64,000 bases of DNA, taken from positions 186,001 through 250,000 of the forward strand of contig NZ_PXYI01000003.1 in assembly GCF_003012735.1 (NCBI RefSeq). The letters run 5' to 3'. Numbering within the stretch: the first letter of the stretch is position 1; each line of letters starts with the position of its first letter. The stretch comes from Allosphingosinicella deserti (GTDB lineage Bacteria; Pseudomonadota; Alphaproteobacteria; Sphingomonadales; Sphingomonadaceae). The notes under the pieces are model-generated. The model did not search any database. It saw nothing but the letters and a program-made list of their open reading frames with translations, and was not told where the DNA came from. Position numbers and translations under genes: made by a program. This document shows positions 50,755 to 59,960 of this stretch, piece by piece.

Positions 50755-51270
50755 ATGGCAGTTTCGATCCGGCTTTCCCGCGGTGGCGCCAAGAAGCGTC
50801 CTTATTACAAGATCGTCGTCGCCGACGCGCGCACCGGTCGCGACGGCAAGTTCATCGAGCGCATCGGCAGCTACAATCCGATGCTCCCCAAGGACAGCGA
50901 AGAGCGCGTGAAGCTCGACGCCGACCGCGCCCGCCATTGGCTGTCCGTCGGTGCCCAGCCGACCGACCGCGTCGCCCGCTTCCTCGACGCCGCGGGCGTC
51001 CGTGAGCGCGCCGCGCGCAGCAACCCGAACAAGGGCAAGCCGGGCGAGAAGGCCACCGAGCGCGCCGAAGAGCGCGCCGCTCGCGAAGCCGAACTCGCCG
51101 AAGCGGCGGCGGCCGCCGAGGCCGAAGCCAATGCGCCGGCACCCGAGCCGACCCCGGCCGAAGAGCCGACTCCAGCCGACGAGGCGTCCAACGAAGGCCA
51201 GTCGACCAGCGAGCCGGCCGAAGGCGCCGACGAAGCCGCCCCGGCTGACGGCGCCGACAAGGCGGAATGA
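50755..51270 (+). CDS. rpsP: 30S ribosomal protein S16, extended
   Basis: 171 residues. The first 80 or so are canonical S16: [40 protein letters not shown] and [24 protein letters not shown]. The remaining 90 residues are an Ala/Glu/Pro-rich, highly acidic and disordered tail typical of alphaproteobacterial S16. AAGGAA stands 8 nt before the ATG. It binds 16S rRNA in the 30S body. Confidence 0.98.
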   Translation: MAVSIRLSRGGAKKRPYYKIVVADARTGRDGKFIERIGSYNPMLPKDSEERVKLDADRARHWLSVGAQPTDRVARFLDAAGVRERAARSNPNKGKPGEKATERAEERAAREAELAEAAAAAEAEANAPAPEPTPAEEPTPADEASNEGQSTSEPAEGADEAAPADGADKAE

Positions 51271-51278
51271 TCTGCACA

Positions 51279-51402
51279 CCCTCTCCCCTGCAGGGGAGAG
51301 GGTCGGGGGAGGGGAGTCGGATCCCGTGCAGGTCTGCTTGCACGTGCGCTGCTTCCCCTCTGCCCCTCTCCCAGCCTCTCCCCTGATGGGGAGAGGAACA
51401 AG
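51279..51402. repeat. GC-rich hairpin repeat between rpsP and rimM
   Basis: A perfect 24-bp palindrome centred on CTGCAG is at 51279-51302, a second CTCTCCCC..GGGGAGAG stem ends at 51402, and C/G-rich half copies lie between. It separates rpsP and rimM, normally adjacent. It belongs to the same CCTCTCCC/GGGGAGGG class as 56001-56138 and 59812-59948, and could terminate or attenuate the transcript after rpsP. Confidence 0.75.
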
Positions 51403-51407
51403 GGCAA

Positions 51408-51905
51408 GTGTTCGTGATCCCGAATGAAGATCCCCAGGTCACCCTCGCGGCGGTTGCCGGTGCCCATGGCATCGGAGGCGACGTGCGCCTCAAGCTGTTC
51501 GCGGAGGGCATCGAGACGCTGAAGCGCCTCGACACGGTGCGGGTCGGCGATCGCATGCTCAGCATCGTCTCGATCAAACCGGGACCCAACCCGATCGTCC
51601 GTTTCGCCGAGATCACCGATCGCAACGCCGCCGAGGCGCTGCGCAGCCAGCTCCTCACCATCGCCCGATCGGCGCTGCCGCCGCTCGACGACGGCGAATA
51701 TTACCACGCCGACCTGATCGGCCTACCGTGCGAAAGCGAAAGCGGCGAAGCCCTCGGCACGATCGTCGCGGTCGAGAATTTCGGCGCCGGCGACATCCTC
51801 GAGATCGAACAACCGGGCGGCCGGCGGACGATGGTGCCGTTCCGTGACGGCGTCGCCGACCTCGAAGAGGGCCGGATCGTCGTCGACCCCGTCTTCCTCG
51901 CCTGA
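51408..51905 (+). CDS. rimM: Ribosome maturation factor RimM
   Basis: 165 residues from GTG 51408; a second GTG at 51414 is possible, and AAGGGC lies just before. The N-terminal RimM barrel reads VTLAAVAGAHGIGGDVRLKLFAEGIETL; the C-terminal PRC barrel has GEYYHADLIGLPCESESGEALGTIVAVENFGAGDILEI and RRTMVPF. It assists maturation of the 30S head by binding S19. In most bacteria it is followed by trmD; here three other genes intervene. Confidence 0.96.
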   Translation: MFVIPNEDPQVTLAAVAGAHGIGGDVRLKLFAEGIETLKRLDTVRVGDRMLSIVSIKPGPNPIVRFAEITDRNAAEALRSQLLTIARSALPPLDDGEYYHADLIGLPCESESGEALGTIVAVENFGAGDILEIEQPGGRRTMVPFRDGVADLEEGRIVVDPVFLA

Positions 51906-51973
51906 CGGCATGAAGCTGTTGGCCTGACGCAGGCGCTTCCCGTCGCCGGCTTAGTGTGGGACTAGCCTCGTCC

Positions 51974-53416
51974 ATGATCGACGCGCTGAGAACACGGATT
52001 GCGGAGCTTCGGGCGCGCACCGCGCCGCTCGAACCGGACGGTGCGGAGCGTAACGCCCTTGGGCAGCAGGCCCTTGCCCACGCTCTGGCCTTTCTCGACG
52101 GCATCCCCGATGCCCCGAGCAAGCAGCCGGCCGACCTGGTCTTCTCGCGGCGCCTCGATCCGGAGTTCCCCGAGCAGGGCAGGGACCCGGCGGATGTGCT
52201 GGCCTATCTGGGCGAGTGCGTCGAGCGGCCGGGCTTCGCCACTGCCTCGCCGCGTTTCATGGCCTACATCCCCGGGGGCGGGCTGTTCCACGCCGCGCTT
52301 GGGGATCTGCTTGCGGCAGTCTCCAACAAATATTCCGGATTCGCCTCCGCTGCCCCGGGTGCGGCGCGGCTCGAGAATGCGACCTCGGCGTGGCTGGCCG
52401 AGGTGATCGGCTATCCCGAAGGGTCGGCGGGGACGCTGACGTCGGGCGGTAGCCTCGCCACGCTCGCCGCGATCGTCGCCGCGCGCGACGCGCGGGACGC
52501 GGACGGCGGCGGCAGTGTCTATGCGACCCGCTTCGCCCATCATTGCGTCGACAAGGCGCTGCACATCGCCGGGCGAGGACGGGCGCCACGTCGCACGGTC
52601 GCCACAGACGACGGCCACCGGATGTCGGCCGACGCGCTCGATCGGGCGCTGTCCGGCGATCGCGCCGCCGGGATCCGGCCCTGGCTGGTCGTCGCCTCGG
52701 CCGGAACCGTAGACAGCGGCGCGGTCGATCCGCTGGCCGACATTGCCGATGTCTGCCGGCGACATGGCGCCTGGCTCCATGTCGACGGCGCCTATGGAGG
52801 CCTGTTCGCGCTCTGCGACGCGGGTCGCGAGAGACTGCGCGGCATCGATCTCGCCGACAGCGTCGTCGTCGATCCGCACAAGACCCTGTTCCTGCCCTAC
52901 GGCACCGGCGCCGTGCTGGTGCGCGAGGGCCGCCATCTGCTCGACTCGTTCAGCGCCAGCGCCGATTATATCCGGCCGCTCGGCGACTTCGATGTCGGCC
53001 CATCGCCCGCCGATCTCTCGCCCGAGCTGACCCGGCACTTCCGGGCGCTGCGGCTGTGGCTCCCGCTGCAGATCGCCGGCGTGGAGGCGTTCCGCGCCGC
53101 CCAGGCCGAGAAGCTCGCGCTCGCCGCCTATTTCCACGCGCGCCTCGGCGAGCTGCCGGGCTTCGACGCCGGGCCGGCGCCCGACCTCTCGGTCGTGGCC
53201 TTCCGCTACCTGCCGGAGACCGGCGACGCCGACACGTTCAACGAGCGGCTGCTGCGCGACGTGCAGGAGGAGGGGCGGGTGATGCTGAGCGGCACCCGCA
53301 TCGACGGCCGCTTCACCTTGCGCTGCGCGATCGTCAGCTTTCGCACCCATATCGAGCATATCGACGAGGTCGTGGATGCGCTCGTTCGCGCCGTCGCGCG
53401 ACTGCAGGCCTCATGA
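51974..53416 (+). CDS. PLP-dependent amino-acid decarboxylase
   Basis: 480 residues from ATG 51974. It belongs to the group II pyridoxal-5'-phosphate decarboxylases (aromatic-L-amino-acid, glutamate and related). Signatures: HPRF-like ASPRFMAYIPGGGLFHAALGD near 85-105, GTLTSGGSLATLAA, WLHVDGAYGG (Asp contacting PLP nitrogen) and SVVVDPHKTLFLPYGTGAVLVREG (Schiff-base Lys). The substrate cannot be assigned; the aromatic/tyrosine branch fits best. It lies between rimM and trmD, thus interrupting the classical operon. Confidence 0.92.
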   Translation: MIDALRTRIAELRARTAPLEPDGAERNALGQQALAHALAFLDGIPDAPSKQPADLVFSRRLDPEFPEQGRDPADVLAYLGECVERPGFATASPRFMAYIPGGGLFHAALGDLLAAVSNKYSGFASAAPGAARLENATSAWLAEVIGYPEGSAGTLTSGGSLATLAAIVAARDARDADGGGSVYATRFAHHCVDKALHIAGRGRAPRRTVATDDGHRMSADALDRALSGDRAAGIRPWLVVASAGTVDSGAVDPLADIADVCRRHGAWLHVDGAYGGLFALCDAGRERLRGIDLADSVVVDPHKTLFLPYGTGAVLVREGRHLLDSFSASADYIRPLGDFDVGPSPADLSPELTRHFRALRLWLPLQIAGVEAFRAAQAEKLALAAYFHARLGELPGFDAGPAPDLSVVAFRYLPETGDADTFNERLLRDVQEEGRVMLSGTRIDGRFTLRCAIVSFRTHIEHIDEVVDALVRAVARLQAS

Positions 53417-53437
53417 TGTGTGCTGCCCCGCAGGCGC

Positions 53438-54373
53438 TCAGGACGTTTTCAGCGTCTCGCGCTTGATCGGCCGCACCTTCGCCATGTCGTTGCGGATCGT
53501 GGTCGCGGCGACACCGCCTTCCCCCATCGCATGGCTGATCTGGTCGAGGCCGAGCACGACGTCGCCGGCCGCGTAGAGGCCCGTCACGCTGGTGCGCTGG
53601 TGGCTGTCGACGACGAGCACGCCATCGGTCAGTGCCGCGCCGAGCTGGAGGGCGAGCTCGACATGGGTGTCGGAGCCGAGTGCCGGGTAGACGCTGTCGA
53701 ACGTATGATGGCCTTGTGCCGTGTCGACGACGATGCAATCGTCATGCGCGGCCACTGCCTGGCACGGCCCGTCGACGGCGGCGATGCCGTACTCGGTCAG
53801 ACGCGCCTGGTCCTCCTCGGACAGGCAATGCGCCATGTCGGGCGCGATCAGGGTGACATCCTCGGTGAACCCGCGCAGGAACACGGCCTCGGCGACGCCA
53901 TGCGTGCCGCTGCCGATCACGCCGATCTTCTTGTCGGTGACCTCATAGCCGTCGCAGATCGGGCAGTAGCGGATCAGCCCCCGCTGCAGCGCTTCGTCGT
54001 GCAGTTCCTCGTCCATCGGCGGCTTGCGGTTGGTCACTCCGGTGGCGAGCAATACCGTACGCGCGATCACCGATCCTTCGCCCCACTCGGCGCGGAAGCC
54101 GCCGTCGATCCGCTCGATGCGGGTCACACGGCCGCTGACGATCGAGGCGCCGTATTTCTGCGCCTGCTCCTTCATCCGCGCGACCAGCTCCTTGCCGGAA
54201 ATGCCTTCCGGGTAGCCGGCATGGTTGTGGGTGCAGGGAATCCAGCTGGCGCGGCTGTTGCCGGCGTCCACGACCTTCAGCGACAGGTGAAAGCGGGTCA
54301 GATAGATGGCGGCGGTGAGGCCGGCGGGGCCGCCGCCGATCACCAGGCAATCGTAACAGGGTTCTTCGGTCAT
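53438..54373 (-). CDS. Thioredoxin-reductase-like FAD/NAD(P) oxidoreductase
   Basis: 311 residues from ATG 54373. FAD loop CLVIGGGPAGLTAAIYLTRF (9-28); NAD(P) loop IGVIGSGTHGVAEAVFL (about 150-166); CPICDGYEV (about 136-144), with a CxxC like that of TrxR; and the C-terminal ATG-like GLYAAGDVVLGLDQISHAMGEGGVAATTI. The HNHAGYPEGISG loop after the FAD domain suggests the TrxR-like ferredoxin-NADP or bacillithiol-type subgroup. Function: NAD(P)H-dependent disulfide or flavin reduction. It is convergent with the decarboxylase. Confidence 0.92.
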   Translation of the reverse strand: MTEEPCYDCLVIGGGPAGLTAAIYLTRFHLSLKVVDAGNSRASWIPCTHNHAGYPEGISGKELVARMKEQAQKYGASIVSGRVTRIERIDGGFRAEWGEGSVIARTVLLATGVTNRKPPMDEELHDEALQRGLIRYCPICDGYEVTDKKIGVIGSGTHGVAEAVFLRGFTEDVTLIAPDMAHCLSEEDQARLTEYGIAAVDGPCQAVAAHDDCIVVDTAQGHHTFDSVYPALGSDTHVELALQLGAALTDGVLVVDSHQRTSVTGLYAAGDVVLGLDQISHAMGEGGVAATTIRNDMAKVRPIKRETLKTS

Positions 54374-54500
54374 GGCGCGCTCAGCGCATCGCGGCGAGGG
54401 CGGTTCCGTTGCGATCCTGCCGATCGGCATAGGGGCGAGACTCTGTCGAGGTCTTCGGTTTAAGGATCGGATACTGGATGGCGTGAGAGGGCGGGACGAA

Positions 54501-55991
54501 GTGCGATTCACGAAGTTTGTCGTTGCGGGCCTGCTCGCGGTCTTCACCCTCCCGGCCAACGCCGCCGATCGCGCGAAGATCGCGGCGGCCGTGCCGGAGA
54601 TCGACCGCATCTTCGAGAGGTTCCAGAAGGAGTCGCACGCGCCCGGGCTCGTCTACGGGATCGTGGCCGACGGGCAGCTCGTCCATGTCAAAGGCTTCGG
54701 AGTCCAGGATCTCGGCGCGAAGCGGCCGGTAACTGCGGACAGCCTGTTCCGCATCGCCTCGATGTCGAAGGCGTTCACCGCACTCGCCATCCTGAAGCTG
54801 CGTGACGAAGGCAAGCTCTCGCTCGACGCGCTCGCCGAGACCTATGTACCGGAGCTCAAGGCCTGGAAATACCCCACCGCGGATTCGCCGCGCATCCGGG
54901 TGCGCGACCTGCTCAGCCATGCCGGCGGCTTCGTCACCGACGATCCCTGGGGCGACCGCCAGCAGGTGATCAGCGAAGCCGAATTCACCGCGATGCTGAA
55001 GACGGGCGTGCCGTACACCCGCGCGCCGCAAACGGCCTTCGAATATTCGAACTTCGGCTATGCCCTGCTCGGACGGATCGTCACCAATGTCTCGGGCCTG
55101 CCGTACGATCAGTATATCGCGCGCACGATCCAGCGGCCGCTCGGCATGACCTCGACCAGTTATGACGTGCCGGCCTCGCCGATGGAGCGCCGCGCGATCG
55201 GTTACCGCTGGGAGAATGACGCCTGGGCCGAGGAGCCGACGATGCGCCATGGCGTGTTCGGCGCGATGGGCGGGGTCCAGACCAGCGCCAATGATTATGC
55301 CCGCTGGATGGGTTTCCTGCTCTCGGCCTGGCCGCCGCGCGACGACCGAGAGGCCGGGCCGGTCAAGCGCGCAACGTTGCGCGAGATGGCGCTCGGCTCC
55401 AACTTCGCGCGCCTCCGCCAGCGCTTCGGCAGCACGCCGGTCACCCAGGCGGCGGCCTACGGCATGGGTCTGATCGCGGCCGAGGATCCCGATCTCGGGA
55501 ACACGCTGAGCCATGGCGGCGGTTATCCGGGCTACGGATCGCACATGCTGCTGCTGACCGATCAGGGCGTCGGCATCTTTGTCTTTTCCAACCGCACCTA
55601 TAATGGCGGCTCGGGCGCGGCCTGGGACGCGGCGGTGGCGCTTCACCGCGCCGGCGCGATCCCGAAACGAACGCTCCCAGTCAGCGCGGCACTCACGGCT
55701 GGCTACCGCGCTGCGGGCGCAATGTTCGGCGCCGGCAGCGTCGAGCCGGCACGCGCCCAGCTCGCAATGAACTTCCTGATGGACCGTTCGGCGGACAATT
55801 GGGCGCGCGAGCTGAAGAGCGTCAAAGCCGAGGTCGGCGAATGCCGCACCGAGAGCCCGGTGACTCCGACGGGGGCGCTCGCCGGCACGTTCCGCTGGCA
55901 ATGCGACAAGGGCGCCCTCGAAGGCCAGGTCCTGCTCGCGCCGACCAACCCGGCGACCATCCAGGCCTTCCGCTACACGATCCTGAGATAG
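54501..55991 (+). CDS. Secreted beta-lactamase-class-C-like serine hydrolase
   Basis: 496 residues from GTG 54501; the frame extends upstream, but only this start begins a signal peptide (RFTKFVVAGLLAVFTLPANA-AD). The serine-hydrolase motifs are present: SMSK (SxxK, Ser nucleophile) in FRIASMSKAFTAL, YSN in EYSNFGYALLGRI, and HGG in LSHGGGYPGYGSHM. A C-terminal extension of about 110 residues (from about 390) ends QAFRYTILR and is beta-rich. These enzymes act as esterases, D-aminopeptidases or beta-lactamases; the substrate is unknown. Divergent from the TrxR-like gene. Confidence 0.92.
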   Translation: MRFTKFVVAGLLAVFTLPANAADRAKIAAAVPEIDRIFERFQKESHAPGLVYGIVADGQLVHVKGFGVQDLGAKRPVTADSLFRIASMSKAFTALAILKLRDEGKLSLDALAETYVPELKAWKYPTADSPRIRVRDLLSHAGGFVTDDPWGDRQQVISEAEFTAMLKTGVPYTRAPQTAFEYSNFGYALLGRIVTNVSGLPYDQYIARTIQRPLGMTSTSYDVPASPMERRAIGYRWENDAWAEEPTMRHGVFGAMGGVQTSANDYARWMGFLLSAWPPRDDREAGPVKRATLREMALGSNFARLRQRFGSTPVTQAAAYGMGLIAAEDPDLGNTLSHGGGYPGYGSHMLLLTDQGVGIFVFSNRTYNGGSGAAWDAAVALHRAGAIPKRTLPVSAALTAGYRAAGAMFGAGSVEPARAQLAMNFLMDRSADNWARELKSVKAEVGECRTESPVTPTGALAGTFRWQCDKGALEGQVLLAPTNPATIQAFRYTILR

Positions 55992-56000
55992 CCTCCGACG

Positions 56001-56138
56001 TCCCCCTCCCTGGAAGGGAGGGGTTTGGGGGTGGGTGCGCGGCGCAACCGCGCCTCCTGCGCCTGCGCCCGAGGCGGCCTCGCCCGCATCGAGCGGGCCA
56101 AGCCGCGACCCACCCCAGCCCTCCTCTTCAGGGAAGGG
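56001..56138. repeat. Dispersed inverted GC-rich repeat
   Basis: The left half, CCCTCCCTGGAAGGGAGGGG, then TTTGGGGGTGGGTGCGC, is an almost exact reverse complement of the right half of the copy at 59812-59948. The right half (GACCCACCCCAGCCC, then TTCAGGGAAGGG) closes the inversion. It lies between the serine hydrolase and trmD. Confidence 0.78.
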
Positions 56139-56222
56139 AACAGACGGAGGTGAGAGACCCGACCGGCGATGCGGACACGCCACCCTCTCGCTAACCCGCC
56201 TGCCGCCCGCTAGGGGAGCGGC

Positions 56223-56960
56223 ATGACTTGGGCCGCGACCATCCTCACTCTGTACCCCGAAATGTTCCCGGGGCCGCTCGGCCACAGCCTTGCCGGGCGG
56301 GCGCTGGGGGAAGGGATCTGGTCGATCGATCCCGTCCAGATCCGCGATTTCGCGACCGACAAGCATCGTTCGGTCGACGATACGCCGGCCGGCGGCGGTG
56401 CCGGCATGGTGATGCGCGCAGACGTGCTCGGGCGCGCGATCGACGACGTGCTCGCCCGCCGGCCGGATGCACCGCTGCTGGCGATGACGCCGCGCGGCGA
56501 ACCGCTGACGCAGAATCTCGTCCGTGGCCTCGCCGAAGGACCGGGCGTGTCGATCCTCTGCGGCCGGTTCGAAGGGTTCGACGAGCGGCTGTTCGAGGCG
56601 CGGCCGATCCTCCCCGTATCGATCGGAGATTACGTACTTTCCGGCGGCGAAATGGGCGCTCTCACCCTTCTCGATGCTTGCATTCGGCTGCTTCCCGGCG
56701 TAATGGGCGCGCCACTGAGCGGTGAGGAGGAAAGCTTTGAAGGCGGCCTTCTCGAATATCCGCATTATACCCGACCTTTAGAATGGGAAGGGCGCAGGAT
56801 CCCCGAAGTGCTGCGATCGGGGGATCATGCGAAGATCGCCGCTTGGCGTAAAGCCAGGGCGATCGAGGACACACGGCTAAGGCGGCCGGACCTGATCGAG
56901 CGTCACGGGGACGTTCGAAGGCGGTCGCCCTCTGGCGCGCAGCACGAAGAAGAGAGTTGA
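56223..56960 (+). CDS. trmD: tRNA (guanine-N1)-methyltransferase TrmD
   Basis: 245 residues. It methylates G37 of tRNAs reading CNN codons, preventing +1 frameshifting. SPOUT knot signatures: [26 protein letters not shown] at the start, [34 protein letters not shown], and [27 protein letters not shown], which makes the S-adenosylmethionine knot. C-terminal helices [20 protein letters not shown] complete it. Followed after 4 bp by rplS, with which it is co-transcribed. Confidence 0.97.
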   Translation: MTWAATILTLYPEMFPGPLGHSLAGRALGEGIWSIDPVQIRDFATDKHRSVDDTPAGGGAGMVMRADVLGRAIDDVLARRPDAPLLAMTPRGEPLTQNLVRGLAEGPGVSILCGRFEGFDERLFEARPILPVSIGDYVLSGGEMGALTLLDACIRLLPGVMGAPLSGEEESFEGGLLEYPHYTRPLEWEGRRIPEVLRSGDHAKIAAWRKARAIEDTRLRRPDLIERHGDVRRRSPSGAQHEEES

Positions 56961-56964
56961 AGAC

Positions 56965-57408
56965 ATGAACCTCATTCAGCAGCTCGAGGCCGAGCAGATC
57001 GAGCAGCTCAGCGCTGCGCGCCCGATTCCGGAGTTCCGCCCGGGCGATACGCTCCGCGTCGGCGTCCGCGTCGTCGAAGGCGACCGCACCCGTATTCAGA
57101 ATTACGAAGGCGTCTGCATCGCCCGCGCTAATCGCGGTCTTGGCAGCAGCTTCACCGTCCGCAAGATCAGCTTCGGCGAAGGCGTCGAGCGCGTGTTCCC
57201 GCTTTACTCGCCGAACATCGATTCGATCGACGTCGTCCGTCGCGGCGCCGTTCGTCGCGCCAAGCTTTACTATCTGCGTGGCCGCACCGGTAAGGCCGCC
57301 CGCATCGCCGAGCGCCGCGATCCGCGTCCGCTCGCCGCCGCCAAGGCCGCGGCAGCCGCCGCTGTCTCCGCGCCCGTGACGCCGCAGACGGAAAACGCCG
57401 AGGGCTGA
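56965..57408 (+). CDS. rplS: 50S ribosomal protein L19
   Basis: 147 residues. The canonical L19 core runs to about residue 110: [63 protein letters not shown] and [22 protein letters not shown]. It then has an Ala-rich tail ([13 protein letters not shown]) typical of this order. GAAGAGA lies before the ATG, 4 bp after the trmD stop. It sits at the 30S-50S interface. A strong terminator follows. Confidence 0.98.
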   Translation: MNLIQQLEAEQIEQLSAARPIPEFRPGDTLRVGVRVVEGDRTRIQNYEGVCIARANRGLGSSFTVRKISFGEGVERVFPLYSPNIDSIDVVRRGAVRRAKLYYLRGRTGKAARIAERRDPRPLAAAKAAAAAAVSAPVTPQTENAEG

Positions 57409-57438
57409 GCTCTCGAGGCTACGGCCAGGAACAGACGA

Positions 57439-57475
57439 GGCGGGAAGGGCTGAGGCTCTTCCCGCCTTTTCTTTT
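57439..57475 (+). terminator. Rho-independent terminator after rplS
   Basis: GGCGGGAAG (57439-57447) and CTTCCCGCC (57458-57466) form a 9-bp stem with a 10-nt loop, followed by TTTTCTTTT. It is 30 bp after the rplS stop. This is the clearest terminator of the window. Confidence 0.92.
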
Positions 57476-57578
57476 GCCCTGGCCTCGACCGCATCATCCG
57501 GACTCGGCCCGTCGTCGATCCTCGAACCTGCTCCTCTCCCGCTTCCCCAGTTCCCTTTCCCGCTCTACGACAGCGCGC

Positions 57579-59801
57579 ATGCGTAAAGTCCTTCTGCCGC
57601 TGGTTGCCGCCACCGCCCTGATGCCGATCCTTCCCTCCCACTCCGCCGCCGCCGAGCTCACCCTCGACCGATTGTTCCAGAGCCCCTCTCTCGCCGGGCC
57701 GACGCCGCGCAAGCCGACTCTGTCGCCCGACGGGCGGCTGGTTACCCTGCTGCGCAACCGCGCCGACGAGAAGGATCGCTTCGATCTGTGGGCGATCGAC
57801 GCCGCCAGCGGCACCGCACGGATGCTCGTCGACTCCGCGAAGATCGGGTCCGGCGCCGAAGTCTCGGAGGAGGAGAAGATGCGCCGCGAGCGGCTGCGCA
57901 TTGCCGGCACCAAGGGCATCACCGATTATGCCTGGGCACCCGACGGCCAGTCGATCCTCGTGCCGATCGACGGCGACCTCTACCTTGCCGGGCTCGACGG
58001 CAAGGTCCGCCGGATGACGGAAAGCGCGGCAACCGAGATCGACGCCAAGGTCTCGCCGAAAGGCCGCAGCCTGTCGTTCCTGCGCGACCAGAATCTCTAC
58101 GTCGTCGATCTCGCCTCGGGCGCGGAAAAGCCGCTGACCGAAGATGGCGGCGGTACCCTGAGCTGGGGTGCGGCCGAGTTCGTGGCGCAGGAGGAGATGC
58201 ACCGCTTCACCGGCTATTGGTGGTCGCCCGACGACCGTTATCTCGCCGTCGCCCGTGTCGACGAAAGCCCGGTCGCGATCGTCACCCGGGCCGCCATCGG
58301 CGCAGAAGGGACCAAGGTCGTCGAGCAGCGTTACCCGGCTGCCGGCACGAAGAATGCGATCGTCGACCTCTATCTGTTCAGGCCGGACGGCAGCGGCCGG
58401 GTCAAGGCCGACCTCGGCACCGATCCCGACGTCTACCTCACCCGGGTCGATTGGGCGAAAGACGGCAACAGCCTGTTCGTCCAGCGGATGAGCCGGGACC
58501 AGAAGCGGCTCGACGTCCTGCGCGTCGATGCCGCCACCGGCGCCTCGACGATCCTGTTCAGCGAGACCGCGCCGACCTGGGTCAATCTCCACTCCAATTT
58601 CCGACCGCTGTCCGACGGCAGCCTGATCTGGTCGTCGGAACGGTCGGGCTTCTCGCATCTCTACCGCTGGAAGGCGGGCGAATGGACCCAGCTGACCAAG
58701 GGGAACTGGGCGGTCGAGGAGGTTACCGCAATCGACGAGAAGGCGCACCGCATCTATTTCACCGGCACCGCCGAAACCCCTATCGAGCAGCAGCTATATT
58801 GGGTGCGCTACGATCGGGCGGCACAGCCGGTCCGCGTGACCGAAGCGGGCTGGTGGAACGCTGTCGCAATGGACGACAAGGCGACCCGCGCACTGGTCAC
58901 CCGCTCCAATCCAGGCCAGCCAGGCCAGGTCTATCTCGCCGACACCGCCGGCAAGCGCCTGGCCTGGATCGAGCAGAATGCGCTTGGCGCCGACCATCCC
59001 TACGCACCCTATCTGCCGAGCCATGTCGCGCCCGTCTTCGGCACGATCGCGGGGCCGGACGGATCGGACCTCCATTACCGTATGCTTTCGCCGCCGCGCG
59101 AACCCGGCAAGCGCTACCCGGTGTTCGTCCATGTCTACGGTGGTCCGCACGGCCAGCTCGTCACCCGCGCCTGGTATCGCGACCTGCCGCTCGAGCAATA
59201 TCTGGTCGATCAGGGCTGGATCGTCTTCACCCTCGACAATCGCGGCACCAACGGCCGCGGCACGACGTTCGAAAACGCCATCTATCACGCCATGGGTGGT
59301 GCCGAGGTCGAGGACCAACTCGCCGGCCTCGCCTGGCTGAAGCGCCAGGACTTCGTCGATCCCGGCAAGGTCTCGGTGATGGGCTGGTCCTATGGCGGGT
59401 ACATGACGCTGAAGCTGCTCGAGCAGGCGCCGGGCGCGTTCGCCGCCGGCGTCGCGGTGGCTCCGGTCACGCGCTGGGAGCTGTACGACACCTTCTACAC
59501 CGAGCGTTATCTCGGCAATCCGGCGACCGATCCGAAGCCCTACGAGACCTCGGGTGCGCTCGAGCAATCGAGCCGCATCGCCGATCCGTTGCTGATCGTC
59601 CACGGCATGGCCGACGACAATGTCGTGTTCGAGAACAGCACCGCTCTGATCGCCAAATTGCAGCGCGAGAAGAAGCCTTTCGAGCTGATGGTCTATCCCG
59701 GCGGCACCCACGCCATCGCCGGTGAAGGCCCGCAAACCCACGTCTGGCAGACGATCACCGGCTTCCTTGACCGAACGGTGAAGGAAAAGGCGGCGGAGTA
59801 A
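57579..59801 (+). CDS. S9 family dipeptidyl-peptidase IV-like peptidase
   Basis: 740 residues from ATG 57579; upstream frame is not protein-like. A signal peptide ends HSAAA-EL (about 26). The beta-propeller runs from about 45 to 480 (LSPDGRLVTLLRNRADEKDRFDLW, MHRFTGYWWSPDDRYLAVARVDESPV). The hydrolase domain holds VYGGPHGQLVTRAW, the nucleophile GWSYGGYM (Ser604), ADDNVVF (Asp) and GGTHAI (His). The EE residues in FVAQEEMHRFTGYWW correspond to the Glu pair that binds the peptide N-terminus in DPP-IV. It removes X-Pro or X-Ala dipeptides in the periplasm, aiding peptide use. Confidence 0.95.
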   Translation: MRKVLLPLVAATALMPILPSHSAAAELTLDRLFQSPSLAGPTPRKPTLSPDGRLVTLLRNRADEKDRFDLWAIDAASGTARMLVDSAKIGSGAEVSEEEKMRRERLRIAGTKGITDYAWAPDGQSILVPIDGDLYLAGLDGKVRRMTESAATEIDAKVSPKGRSLSFLRDQNLYVVDLASGAEKPLTEDGGGTLSWGAAEFVAQEEMHRFTGYWWSPDDRYLAVARVDESPVAIVTRAAIGAEGTKVVEQRYPAAGTKNAIVDLYLFRPDGSGRVKADLGTDPDVYLTRVDWAKDGNSLFVQRMSRDQKRLDVLRVDAATGASTILFSETAPTWVNLHSNFRPLSDGSLIWSSERSGFSHLYRWKAGEWTQLTKGNWAVEEVTAIDEKAHRIYFTGTAETPIEQQLYWVRYDRAAQPVRVTEAGWWNAVAMDDKATRALVTRSNPGQPGQVYLADTAGKRLAWIEQNALGADHPYAPYLPSHVAPVFGTIAGPDGSDLHYRMLSPPREPGKRYPVFVHVYGGPHGQLVTRAWYRDLPLEQYLVDQGWIVFTLDNRGTNGRGTTFENAIYHAMGGAEVEDQLAGLAWLKRQDFVDPGKVSVMGWSYGGYMTLKLLEQAPGAFAAGVAVAPVTRWELYDTFYTERYLGNPATDPKPYETSGALEQSSRIADPLLIVHGMADDNVVFENSTALIAKLQREKKPFELMVYPGGTHAIAGEGPQTHVWQTITGFLDRTVKEKAAE

Positions 59802-59811
59802 CGCCCCCGAA

Positions 59812-59948
59812 ACTCCCTTCCCGCACTTGCGGGAGGGGGCAGGGGGTGGGCGGCGCAGCCGCATCTTCTTACCGTGTCGGTGGCTCCATGCTCAGGAGGC
59901 GCGGCTGCGCCGCGCACCCACCCCAAACCCTCCCTTCCAGGGAGGGGC
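59812..59948. repeat. Dispersed inverted GC-rich repeat
   Basis: Between the convergent S9 and M28 genes. The left part has CCCGCACTTGCGGGAGGGGG and GGGTGGGCGGCGC; the right part, GCGCACCCACCCCAAACCC, then TCCCTTCCAGGGAGGGG, matches the reverse complement of the left part of the repeat at 56001-56138. Possibly a bidirectional terminator. Confidence 0.78.
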
Positions 59949-59960
59949 GGTGAAGGGACG

